A stretch of 64,000 nt of DNA from positions 310,001 to 374,000 of the forward strand of contig NZ_JAFBCP010000001.1 in assembly GCF_016907735.1 (NCBI RefSeq). The letters are read 5' to 3'. The position numbers and the translations under genes were made by a program. Of the stretch, positions 53,405-61,644 are shown in pieces. The notes below the pieces were generated by a model, which was given only the letters and a program-made list of their open reading frames with translations, searched no databases and was not told the origin of the DNA. Numbering within the stretch: position 1 is the stretch's first letter; each line of letters starts with the position of its first letter. This DNA is from Brevibacterium paucivorans (lineage in GTDB: Bacteria > Actinomycetota > Actinomycetes > Actinomycetales > Brevibacteriaceae).

Positions 53405-54388
53405 ATGAGTGGTGGTCTTGTAGCTCTACTCGACGACATTGCGGCAATCGCGCGCATGGCAGCAGCTAGCGTCGACGACGTTGCCGTGGGCGCTGCAAAA
53501 ACCAGCGCGAAAGCGGCAGGCGTGGTCGTCGACGACGCCGCCGTGACTCCGCAGTACGTCTCTGGGGTCGAGCCTGCCCGTGAGCTCCCCATCATCCGCA
53601 AGATCGCAACGGGTTCGATTTTCAACAAACTCGTCATCATTCTGCCTTTAGCGCTTCTGTTAAGCGCTGTCGCTCCGTTTCTGCTCACCCCACTCCTCAT
53701 GGTGGGAGGCACGTACTTGTGTTATGAGGGCGCTGAAAAGATCTGGCACAAGCTCACGCATCGTGGCGACGAAGAAAGCTCCACCACTGACCAGGACGCG
53801 CACGCAAAGGCTTCACAGGAAAACGAGCAATCGGGCAAGGGTGGTGATGCTGAAAAGCAGCTGGTGCGCTCCGCGATCGTCACCGACTTCATCCTGTCGA
53901 CAGAAATCATGGTGATCTCACTCAACGAGGTCATTTCCGAGCCACTCCTCATGCGCACAGCCATTCTGATCGCCGTCGCGCTTTTCATCACTGTTGCGGT
54001 TTATGGAGTGGTGGGGTTGATCGTCAAAATGGACGACATCGGTCTTCGCCTCGCTCAGAAGCCCGCCACGCAGAAGTTCGGAAGGTTCCTGGTGAACGCA
54101 ATGCCCAAGCTCCTGAGCATCCTGACGATCGTGGGAGTTTTTGCAATGCTGTGGGTGGGTGGCCACATTCTGATCGTGGGGGCCGATGAGCTGGGATGGC
54201 ACATGCCACTCCAGCTTGCTCACGGCTTAGGTCATCGTTTCATTGACATCCCCGCTGTGGGCGGGGTCCTCAACTGGCTGGGCGAGACCGTTGTCGCAAT
54301 GATCGTTGGCCTGCTGTGGGGCCTTGTGGTTATTGCAGTTGTGGCTGCGGTGAAGGCGACTGTACGAACTTTTCGATCACAATCATGA
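53405..54388 (+). CDS. DUF808 (YedI-like) membrane protein
   Basis: A 327-residue protein beginning MSGGLVALLDDIAAIARMAAAS, the DUF808 signature, with VGAAKTSAKAAGVVVDDAAVTPQYV near residue 28. About six membrane helices follow, with an acidic cytoplasmic loop at 120-150. The ATG at 53405 has AGAAGGGA upstream. The function is unknown in every species. It converges on the DUF368 gene, and the two coding ends overlap by 59 bases. Confidence 0.88.
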   Translation: MSGGLVALLDDIAAIARMAAASVDDVAVGAAKTSAKAAGVVVDDAAVTPQYVSGVEPARELPIIRKIATGSIFNKLVIILPLALLLSAVAPFLLTPLLMVGGTYLCYEGAEKIWHKLTHRGDEESSTTDQDAHAKASQENEQSGKGGDAEKQLVRSAIVTDFILSTEIMVISLNEVISEPLLMRTAILIAVALFITVAVYGVVGLIVKMDDIGLRLAQKPATQKFGRFLVNAMPKLLSILTIVGVFAMLWVGGHILIVGADELGWHMPLQLAHGLGHRFIDIPAVGGVLNWLGETVVAMIVGLLWGLVVIAVVAAVKATVRTFRSQS

Positions 54389-55295
54389 CCACCACGATCA
54401 CGCCACCTACAAGCATGAGCACCACGGGCCCAGCAACGGGCGCGTAAGGTGCTACCAGCGTTCCAGGCGCGGACGGGTCCGGAGATTCTTGCCATGGCCA
54501 CAGGGCTCGCACCGACCCCAACATCAGTCCAGCCATAGCCATCAGCGTGACCAAACGGAAACGCTTGAGCAGGAACTGAAGAAGCTGCACAAAGGACGCT
54601 AAACCAATGACGGCGCCCAGCATGAAGATGGCGATATAGCCCCAATCGCGCTGGTGAACTGCCTCAAGTGTAGTGGTGTACAAGCCCACTGCTAACAGGA
54701 AGAACGACCCAGATACTCCCGGAATTACCAATGCGCAGATCGCGATAGCAGCTGCACAAATAACAATCCACGCAGGTGGGTGCGCAACAGCACCTCCGCC
54801 GGCCTGACCCACCAAGACAAACGCAACGATCGTTGCAATGACGAATGCGATCACGCCACCTATCCACGTTTTGGCGGTGTTGATGTTCCGCTCAACAGCA
54901 CTGTCATACGCCATGGAAACAGGAACATAGATCGACACAATCACCAGGCCAAAGAACAGCCCGCGTGCGTGTTCCGGAGAGTTCGTCACAAAAGAACTCA
55001 TGATTCCAGCGATCGAAAATACCGCCGTCACCATTCCCAGGAACACCGGAATGAGAAGTCCCCACTGCACATTGCGCAGTTCCTGCATGAACCCTTGAAC
55101 TCGGTCAGGCCCGATCACCAACCGCTTGACAGCATGGAGAACGGCGACCGCGGAGGCGATGAGTTCATCGTAGATTCCCGTCACAAGGGCAATCGTGCCT
55201 CCGGAAACACCGGGAACCAGTTCAACAAGCCCCATAAGGAAACCACGTACAAAGTCGAACGGCATGAGCTTGATCGATCGTTTGGGCTGCGTCAC
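54330..55295 (-). CDS. DUF368 family membrane protein
   Basis: A 321-residue polytopic protein with two inverted-repeat signature motifs, VELVPGVSGGTIALVTGIYDEL near residue 22 and ALVIPGVSGSFFLLAVGLYTT near 192, characteristic of DUF368. Proteins with this pattern have been linked to undecaprenyl-phosphate flipping (PopT-type); that role is knowledge of the family, not shown here. The start GTG at 55295 overlaps the sufE stop (GTGA); an ATG at 55265 is the alternative. It fits the wall-related content of the region. Confidence 0.87.
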   Translation of the reverse strand: MTQPKRSIKLMPFDFVRGFLMGLVELVPGVSGGTIALVTGIYDELIASAVAVLHAVKRLVIGPDRVQGFMQELRNVQWGLLIPVFLGMVTAVFSIAGIMSSFVTNSPEHARGLFFGLVIVSIYVPVSMAYDSAVERNINTAKTWIGGVIAFVIATIVAFVLVGQAGGGAVAHPPAWIVICAAAIAICALVIPGVSGSFFLLAVGLYTTTLEAVHQRDWGYIAIFMLGAVIGLASFVQLLQFLLKRFRLVTLMAMAGLMLGSVRALWPWQESPDPSAPGTLVAPYAPVAGPVVLMLVGGVIVVVMIVIEKFVQSPSPQPQLQ

Positions 55296-55744
55296 AGTTG
55301 AGCTTTCTCCTTCACCTGTCGCTGAACACGCTTCAGCATTCCGGTCATGCCGTTTAGCCTCAGCGGACTCACCAGAGAGGTGAGCGATAGTTGTAGCGCA
55401 AAATCTTCCGGCACTGCCTGGACCTGACGAGCCGTAGCACCGTCCAGCCCTTCCGCTAAGATCCCTGCGAATCCACGCGTCGTAGGAGCTTCGGCGGGGG
55501 CGGAAAAGAACAGAGAAACTCGCGCGTCTTCTCCCGTTCCATCGACTTCGGCGATAAAGAAGATTGGTGATTGACACTCCGGAACCGGTTCCAACGCCTC
55601 GGGATCATCCGCATACCGCTGCGGAAGGTCCGGAATCTCATCGGAAAACTCGAGCAACAACTCCAACCGTTGTTCCTCGGGCGTTTGTGCGAAATCGCGG
55701 ACAACGTCGTGCAGTTCCGACGGAACCTCAGCAGATAGTGTCAC
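55292..55744 (-). CDS. sufE: SufE family Fe-S cluster assembly protein
   Basis: A 150-residue protein with the SufE sulfur-acceptor Cys in VPECQSPIFF near residue 57, preceded by LPQRYADDPEALEPVPEC, and the FAGILAEGLDGATARQV helix. It accepts sulfur from a cysteine desulfurase and passes it to SufBCD. Of two adjacent in-frame GTG codons (55750, 55744), the second has GAGGAG five bases upstream and is preferred. No suf genes are adjacent; actinobacterial sufE is commonly paired with a rhodanese gene, which is missing here. It is coupled to DUF368. Confidence 0.88.
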   Translation of the reverse strand: MTLSAEVPSELHDVVRDFAQTPEEQRLELLLEFSDEIPDLPQRYADDPEALEPVPECQSPIFFIAEVDGTGEDARVSLFFSAPAEAPTTRGFAGILAEGLDGATARQVQAVPEDFALQLSLTSLVSPLRLNGMTGMLKRVQRQVKEKAQL

Positions 55745-55815
55745 GGTCACTCCTCTTCATTTCCGTTCCAACGATAAGCTACTAAGCCGGCTGAACCCCC
55801 GCTTTTCCGTACGTG

Positions 55816-56592
55816 TCAATCGTCACCTGCAAGGAAGAACGCGCGCACAGCATCGACAAACACCTGTGGTTGCTCCGAATGGAGCCAGTGCCCTGCATCG
55901 CGGATCACAAGACGTACGGCCCTGGGGAAATACTCACGAACAAGGGGCAAGAACTTGGGGTCACCGTAAGCGGAGTTCTCCCCCACCATCCACAGCACTT
56001 TGCGATCGTACGTGGCATCAATTGATGGGAAGTCGCCAATCTCTTTAAGACTGTCAAAAAGGAGGTTGAGGTTCGGTTGCCATTCAAACCCGTCACCGCT
56101 CCTACGAAGGTTCTGTAACAAGAAACCACGCACCGACTCATTGGGAATGTCCTCAGCGATGCGCTCGTGCGCTTCCGCACGCGAGGTCAAACTATCCAGA
56201 TCAAGCTTTTTCAGGGTGCCCAGCAGGTGAACAAACTCGCCCATGTTGCCACCGGCTTGCGGGGAAATATCTTCGATGATCAGCTTGTCAACGAGCTCCG
56301 GTTGGGTGAGGGCAAGCGTCATCGCCACTTTCCCACCCATCGAATGCCCCAGCAGATACACCGGCGCGTCCGGTTCGATCTCTTTCGCTACCGCCTGTGC
56401 CATGTCCGTGTAGCTGAACGTGTCGGTCCACGGCGATTCACCGTGGTTAGGCAGGTCAATCAGGACCATTCGGAAGTCTTTGCTGAGCTCTTTTGCAACC
56501 CCAGTAAAGTTCTTCCCACGCCCCATGAGACCATGCAGAAACACCAGAGTGGGGCCTTGGTCCCCCATGCGTGTGACGTTCAGTGTGTCCAT
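55816..56592 (-). CDS. Alpha/beta hydrolase (YbfF-like esterase)
   Basis: A 258-residue hydrolase: FLHGLMGRGKNF oxyanion region near residue 18, DLPNHGESP near 50, nucleophile elbow LLGHSMGGKVA near 82, and terminal His in DAGHWLHSEQP near 235. It is closest in pattern to YbfF-type esterases. The ATG at 56592 (MDTLNVTR) with GAGGGGAAAC upstream is chosen over an open extension to 56655. It is divergent from the methyltransferase gene and the substrate is unknown. Confidence 0.85.
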   Translation of the reverse strand: MDTLNVTRMGDQGPTLVFLHGLMGRGKNFTGVAKELSKDFRMVLIDLPNHGESPWTDTFSYTDMAQAVAKEIEPDAPVYLLGHSMGGKVAMTLALTQPELVDKLIIEDISPQAGGNMGEFVHLLGTLKKLDLDSLTSRAEAHERIAEDIPNESVRGFLLQNLRRSGDGFEWQPNLNLLFDSLKEIGDFPSIDATYDRKVLWMVGENSAYGDPKFLPLVREYFPRAVRLVIRDAGHWLHSEQPQVFVDAVRAFFLAGDD

Positions 56593-56632
56593 GTTTCCCC
56601 TCCATGTTTCCGTAGCCTCACGACGCTCCTCG

Positions 56633-56638
56633 TAGAAT
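56633..56638 (+). promoter_or_regulatory. Probable -10 box (TAGAAT), leaderless GTG start of the rRNA methyltransferase
   Basis: TAGAAT lies 6 nt before the GTG at 56645, without a Shine-Dalgarno sequence. Confidence 0.5.
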
Positions 56639-56644
56639 GTCACC

Positions 56645-57493
56645 GTGACCACCACTCCTGCTTATGACCTGTTGCGATGCCCCGTGTGCGCCCGCCGGGG
56701 AGAACCAGCAGCGCGTTTGCAGGTGCAGGATTCGCAAGTGGTGTGCAGTCACCGGCACTCGTTTAACATAGCGCGTCAGGGCTACCTTAGCCTGCTTTCG
56801 GGCCCCGCTCCCACAAGTGGGGACAGCACAGACATGGTGTTGGCCCGGGACCGTTTCCTCGCCTCCGGCGCGTACGCGCCGTTGAAGGATTCCCTCGCCG
56901 AGGTCGTCGCGGCTCTGCCTCACACGCACCTTCTGGACGTTGGTTGCGGAACCGGGTACTACCTCGGCGGTCTGATGGAAACCCTGAAGCCACCAAAGGT
57001 GGGGTTGGGGTTCGACACTGCCACCCGCGCCGTGAGGTTAGCTGCCCGCGCCCACCCGAATATCACCGCGTTTACATGGGATGTTTTCCGGGATTTTCCG
57101 CTTCTGGACAGCACAATTGATGTTGTTTTGGACGTGTTCTCGCCGCGCAATGGCGCAGAGTTTCACCGGGTGCTCTCCCCCGGCGGGCACACGGTAGTCG
57201 TGACACCCGAACCGCAACACTTGCAGGAGCTACGCGCAAGCACGGACATGGTGGGAATTGATCCGAACAAAGATGAACGTTTGAGCCGGGCTTTGCACAT
57301 GTTCGAGTCGGTGGGTGAATCGGTAGTTTCGTACGACTGCGCGCTCACCCCAGACTTGGCACGCGACCTCATCTTTATGACACCGTCTGCCCGGCACCTA
57401 TCAACGGAAACGGTCACGGATTCCCAGCTCCCCACCTCGGCGACAGTAGCCGTGAAAATATCCGTCTGGCGAAAACCTACAACGCAGCAATAA
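56645..57493 (+). CDS. rlmA: RlmA-type 23S rRNA (guanine-N1) methyltransferase
   Basis: A 282-residue protein. An N-terminal zinc finger (LRCPVC near residue 11, then VVCSHRHSFNIARQGYLSLL) precedes a SAM-binding domain (LLDVGCGTGYYLGGL near 96, GFDTATRAV near 120, VFSPRNGAEFHRVL near 165). This is the RlmA(I)/RlmA(II)-TlrB family, which methylates G745 or G748 of 23S rRNA. RlmA(II)/TlrB-type enzymes, found in Gram-positives, can give tylosin or mycinamicin resistance when present with a second methylase; the subtype cannot be fixed by eye. It overlaps the convergent hydrolase by 17 bases. Confidence 0.85.
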   Translation: MTTTPAYDLLRCPVCARRGEPAARLQVQDSQVVCSHRHSFNIARQGYLSLLSGPAPTSGDSTDMVLARDRFLASGAYAPLKDSLAEVVAALPHTHLLDVGCGTGYYLGGLMETLKPPKVGLGFDTATRAVRLAARAHPNITAFTWDVFRDFPLLDSTIDVVLDVFSPRNGAEFHRVLSPGGHTVVVTPEPQHLQELRASTDMVGIDPNKDERLSRALHMFESVGESVVSYDCALTPDLARDLIFMTPSARHLSTETVTDSQLPTSATVAVKISVWRKPTTQQ

Positions 57494-58190
57494 CCCGTTG
57501 AGGTTCGGTAACTGGGAACATATGATCGGCACCTTCTGCGATGTGCAGCTCGGCTCCGATCAGGCGCGCCAACCGGCGTTGTTTTGCCACTGACACCGCA
57601 CGGGCAGTCCCTGAGGAGCACACGATGATGGGGCGCAACCTGCGGTCAAGCACATGGTTCGACATGAGCAGTGAACTCAATCGGTATTCCTGTTCCCAAC
57701 TCGAAAACCACTGGTCCACCACGGTCTGCAGGCCCGGACGAGTCACGTATCGGTGAGTGGCATGGGTGCGCGGCAACTGGTCGGCCAAGCCGGAAGCACG
57801 GGTGAAGAGGTGTGTGCGGATCTGAGCACCCCACGGTGTGAGAGCCCGGGCAACTTTTCTCACTGCTGGGGCCGAATACCGTTCAAAAACGGTGCCGCGC
57901 GTAAACCAACCACCTACGAAGGTCAGAGGCGCAGACGGGTCCAGAAGAACCAACCGCGTAATGTCAGTGGGGTGTTTCAGCGCCCACTCCAGGGCAGTAA
58001 CTCCACCTACGGAATGGCCAATGAGGGCAAACGGTTCACTGGTGTCGACGGCTTTTCTTAGGTCGTCAATATCCCCTGTTGGGTCGTGTTCCCACGCGTC
58101 GATCACTTCTACTGGACCGGGAAGAAGCTTACTTAAACCGCTGTAGTCTTCCGGTAAGAGGCTCAGCCCAGGAACGATTACCCACTTCAC
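57477..58190 (-). CDS. Alpha/beta hydrolase
   Basis: A 237-residue hydrolase with IVPGLSLLPEDYSGL near residue 5, nucleophile elbow LIGHSVGGVTALEWAL near 58, and terminal His in AEGADHMFPVTEP near 221. The GTG start at 58190 is supported by TACAAT exactly six bases upstream (58197-58202 on the plus strand), which implies a leaderless transcript; the open frame extends to 58235 without a ribosome-binding site. Substrate unknown. It is back to back with lysX. Confidence 0.78.
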   Translation of the reverse strand: MKWVIVPGLSLLPEDYSGLSKLLPGPVEVIDAWEHDPTGDIDDLRKAVDTSEPFALIGHSVGGVTALEWALKHPTDITRLVLLDPSAPLTFVGGWFTRGTVFERYSAPAVRKVARALTPWGAQIRTHLFTRASGLADQLPRTHATHRYVTRPGLQTVVDQWFSSWEQEYRLSSLLMSNHVLDRRLRPIIVCSSGTARAVSVAKQRRLARLIGAELHIAEGADHMFPVTEPQRVIAAL

Positions 58191-58196
58191 GGGTCT

Positions 58197-58202
58197 ATTG
58201 TA
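58197..58202 (-). promoter_or_regulatory. Probable -10 box (TACAAT) of the leaderless hydrolase gene
   Basis: TACAAT on the minus strand, 6 nt before the GTG at 58190. It is one of the closest matches to the TATAAT consensus in the window. Confidence 0.55.
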
Positions 58203-58254
58203 ATCCTCGCCACATCCACGGATGTTATGGCACACAATACGACCCCAGTGTCAG

Positions 58255-58260
58255 TAAAGT
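58255..58260 (+). promoter_or_regulatory. Probable -10 box (TAAAGT) of leaderless lysX
   Basis: TAAAGT lies 6 nt before the ATG at 58267. It and the divergent TACAAT box share a 76-base intergenic region. Confidence 0.5.
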
Positions 58261-58266
58261 TGCTGT

Positions 58267-61200
58267 ATGACACAGCGCACGTCTCCACGCAAAACAGAAG
58301 TCCTGGCACGGGTGTTCATTTGGCTTTACGTTTTAGCCGCTGTGTGGACAACGTTGACGATCCCCATTCGCCTGAGCAATGTAGCCGACGCGGGGTACAT
58401 TCTCTTTTCGCTGTTCACGGTTCCAGCTGAGCCGTCCTTGGTGGCAGTGGTTTTCCTTATCGCTGTAGCGACCACCGCGGCCCGACGACTGCGGATCGCC
58501 CACACTGCCATGCTGGTGGTCGCGTCGCTGGGCGTGCTCGCATCGGTGCTTAACACCAGCGCAGTCATATCGCTGGGACCTAACAGTGAGCTACACATTT
58601 CAGTGACGAGTCCTCTCGACGCACTGTTCTTCAGCCTCCCTTTCAGGATTGCGGGTTTTGTGCTGAACGTCGTCTCGTTGATCCTCATCATCATGATGCG
58701 GCCCGCGTTTCCTGGACGAATCCGCAAAGCTAATTTCCTCAAGGCGCTGGGCATTTTGTTGTCCGGGTTGGCTGTGTCGTTTGTGGTGGCGCTTCTCGCC
58801 TCTTCCCTTACCCCGATTGGGGTGGGTGCATGGAGTGATCGTCTGACATTTGCGCTTTCAGCGGCTTTGGGATCCACCTCTGGGCTCAGTTCGATTACGG
58901 ACGGACAGCACCCAACGACGTTCATCGTGTTCTACATTTGTGGTGCCATTTCAGCTATTGCACTGATCTGGGCACTCATTGTGATGTTCCGCATCAAAGC
59001 CAAACCGGCCACCGTCACGCCTGATGAAGAGCTCGAAATCCGTCGCATGGTGCTCGACTTCGGAGACCTGGACTCACTGTCATATTTTGCGACTCGACGC
59101 GACAAGAGTGCGGTATTCTCTCCCGACCGCAGAGCCGCCGTTCTGTACGGCGCCGTGGGAAATGTTTTTGTTGCGAGCGGCGACCCTGTGGGGGACCCGG
59201 AATCCTGGCCACACGCAATCCAATCGTGGCACTCTCACTGCCGTTCCGTAGGTGCTCGTCCCGTAGTTTTGGCATGTTCACAAGAGTCAGCACGCCTGTA
59301 TAGGGCCTTGGGATTGGCGATCGTTGCGATCGGTGACGAAGCTGTCGTCAACACTGCCGACTTCAACATTTCTAGCCCCGCGCTCGCTGACATTCGCAAA
59401 ACTATCAGGCGCATGAACCGTGAGGGCATCACCGCGAAGGTGGCACGCGTGCGTGACCTTCCTGCTGATCTTGTCACTCAGTTAGAAAACTGCCGCGACG
59501 CGTGGCGTAATCACGAGGTCGAACGCGGATTCTCAATGGCGCTGGGGCGAATGGGGGATCCCGCCGACTCCAACTCTGTCATCGCGTTGGCATGCGACAG
59601 TTCTGGCTACCCGATAGGGTTTTTAAGCTTCGTCCCGTGGGGTCGTAACGGACTGTCACTCGACGTCATGGTTCACTCCCCCACAGCCGTCCCCGGAGTG
59701 ACGGATTTCTTGGTCGCTCAAACTGCCTTGCAGGGCCGGGAGATAGGCATCAAGCAGATATCTTTGAACTTCGCCGTTTTCCGTGACGTGTTCGTCGCCA
59801 CCGATGAACTGCGCGCCGGACCCCTGACCCGGGCAAGCGACAAGCTGCTGAAGGTCGCGTCACGATCTTTCCAAATCGAATCGCTGTACCGGGCTAATCA
59901 GAAGTACCAACCACAGTGGTCTCCCCGATGGGTCGCGTTCGACGACACCATGGTTGCCTTCCACGCGCTCTATTCAATGGGTGTCGCCGAAGGCTTCATT
60001 CCCCCACCCAGCCTGCGCGCCATCCTCGCCTGGATGTGGGCCAGCGTCACCCAAACCACCCCCACTCCCCTTTTCGGCGCCCAACCCACGATCACCTCGG
60101 CGGATTTCCTCAACCGTGTAAAAGAACTCGACGAGGAATTCATCCGCCCGCCGTCACCCCAATACACCTGGTCGCCACAACAGCGTCACCGGATCGACCA
60201 CAAACTCGCGTTGGAGTCAGCGGGCGTCGAAACCTACCCGGTTGAAGGGCCGGTCTCTACCACCTCGGTGTTGGACCTAAACGCGCGAAACCGCCCGGTT
60301 CCAGCGCCCGGAACCCTCACCCACGCCGAGGTGACCGTCCGTGGCCGTGTTCGGTCACGCAGGCGGTTCGGCGGCTTGGTTTTCATGGATATCGAGCAGG
60401 ATGGCGCGTTCGCGCAAACCGTGTGGGACCGTTCAGAGGTCAGCGACTGGCATGTGGGGCTACTCGACGTAGGTGACTTCGTGAGCGTCACCGGACGTGT
60501 GGGAACCACCGATCACGGTGAGCTGTCAGTGTTCGTCGAACAGGCGACAGTGCTGGCCAAAGCCATCAGGCCCACCCCTGCTTTGGGGCACCCGGTGGGA
60601 GAAGAGGAGCGCCGCACCAACCGGTCGCTGGACTTGCTCACCGATGTGGAAGCGCGCGACATTTTGGTGGCACGGTCATCAGCGATCCGCTCATTGCGCG
60701 ACACCCTGCACGCACAGTCGTACATGGAAGTCGAAACACCCATGTTGCACACAGTGCACGGAGGTGCGGCTGCCCGGCCGTTTACCACCCACATCAACGC
60801 GTATGACATGGACCTGTCGCTGCGCATTGCACCCGAGCTGTATCTCAAACGGCTCATGGTGGGTGGCATGGACAGGATTTTTGAGATCGGGCGGAACTTC
60901 CGCAACGAAGGGGTGGATGCCACCCACAACCCGGAGTTCACCTCGCTTGAAGCGTACGCTTCCGGGCTGACGTACCACGATATAGAGCGTCTCACGATCG
61001 CTCTTATTGAGAACGCGGCACGGGCGGTCAACGGTGAGCCGGTCGCCAAGTACCGTGATGCGTCTGGAAAGGTGCAAGAGCTGTATCTGCCGGGTTCATG
61101 GCGGTCAATGACAATCCACGAAGCCGTGTCACACGCCGTGGGTCAGGAACTCACGTTGGATACCGCGCCCGAGGTGTACCGCGCAGAGTGCGCACGTGCC

Positions 61201-61644
61201 GGTATTGAAGTTCCTACGGACGCTTCCCAGGCTTACATGCTCATGGAGCTGTACGACGAACTGGTCGAAAAACAGACCGTAGAGCCCACGTTCTACTACG
61301 ACTTCCCAGCCGAGAAGTCACCGCTGGCCCGCCCAGGTAGGCACGACAGTCGCGTATCCGAACAGTGGGACCTGGTGGCTTTTGGGATGGAAGTTGGAAC
61401 CGCGTATTCGGAACTCATCGACCCCATGATCCAGCGACAACGGCTTACCGAACAATCGTTGGCGGCTGCCGCTGGTGACCCCGAGGCGATGGAGGTCGAC
61501 GAAGCATTCCTCACCGCCCTTGAAATGGGTGCCCCACCTATGGGTGGGCTGGGATTGGGCGTGGATCGCGTGGTCATGATGCTCACGGCCACCACGATCC
61601 GCCAAACCCTGACTTTCCCGTTTTTGAAACCTACAGGAAGCTGA
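58267..61644 (+). CDS. lysX: Bifunctional lysylphosphatidylglycerol synthetase / lysyl-tRNA synthetase
   Basis: A 1125-residue fusion. About six membrane helices occupy residues 10-250. A DUF2156/MprF-type transferase domain follows near 255-560 (KTIRRMNREGI near 379, QISLNFAVFRDVF near 498). Then come an OB-fold anticodon-binding domain near 680-770 and a class II LysRS catalytic domain to the end, with motif 2 (FRNEGVDATHNPEFTSLE near 878) and motif 3 (GGLGLGVDRVVMML near 1098). The C-terminal part makes Lys-tRNA and the N-terminal part transfers lysine to phosphatidylglycerol, protecting against cationic peptides. The length equals that of mycobacterial LysX. It overlaps the convergent gene by 14 bases. 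Confidence 0.94.
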   Translation: MTQRTSPRKTEVLARVFIWLYVLAAVWTTLTIPIRLSNVADAGYILFSLFTVPAEPSLVAVVFLIAVATTAARRLRIAHTAMLVVASLGVLASVLNTSAVISLGPNSELHISVTSPLDALFFSLPFRIAGFVLNVVSLILIIMMRPAFPGRIRKANFLKALGILLSGLAVSFVVALLASSLTPIGVGAWSDRLTFALSAALGSTSGLSSITDGQHPTTFIVFYICGAISAIALIWALIVMFRIKAKPATVTPDEELEIRRMVLDFGDLDSLSYFATRRDKSAVFSPDRRAAVLYGAVGNVFVASGDPVGDPESWPHAIQSWHSHCRSVGARPVVLACSQESARLYRALGLAIVAIGDEAVVNTADFNISSPALADIRKTIRRMNREGITAKVARVRDLPADLVTQLENCRDAWRNHEVERGFSMALGRMGDPADSNSVIALACDSSGYPIGFLSFVPWGRNGLSLDVMVHSPTAVPGVTDFLVAQTALQGREIGIKQISLNFAVFRDVFVATDELRAGPLTRASDKLLKVASRSFQIESLYRANQKYQPQWSPRWVAFDDTMVAFHALYSMGVAEGFIPPPSLRAILAWMWASVTQTTPTPLFGAQPTITSADFLNRVKELDEEFIRPPSPQYTWSPQQRHRIDHKLALESAGVETYPVEGPVSTTSVLDLNARNRPVPAPGTLTHAEVTVRGRVRSRRRFGGLVFMDIEQDGAFAQTVWDRSEVSDWHVGLLDVGDFVSVTGRVGTTDHGELSVFVEQATVLAKAIRPTPALGHPVGEEERRTNRSLDLLTDVEARDILVARSSAIRSLRDTLHAQSYMEVETPMLHTVHGGAAARPFTTHINAYDMDLSLRIAPELYLKRLMVGGMDRIFEIGRNFRNEGVDATHNPEFTSLEAYASGLTYHDIERLTIALIENAARAVNGEPVAKYRDASGKVQELYLPGSWRSMTIHEAVSHAVGQELTLDTAPEVYRAECARAGIEVPTDASQAYMLMELYDELVEKQTVEPTFYYDFPAEKSPLARPGRHDSRVSEQWDLVAFGMEVGTAYSELIDPMIQRQRLTEQSLAAAAGDPEAMEVDEAFLTALEMGAPPMGGLGLGVDRVVMMLTATTIRQTLTFPFLKPTGS

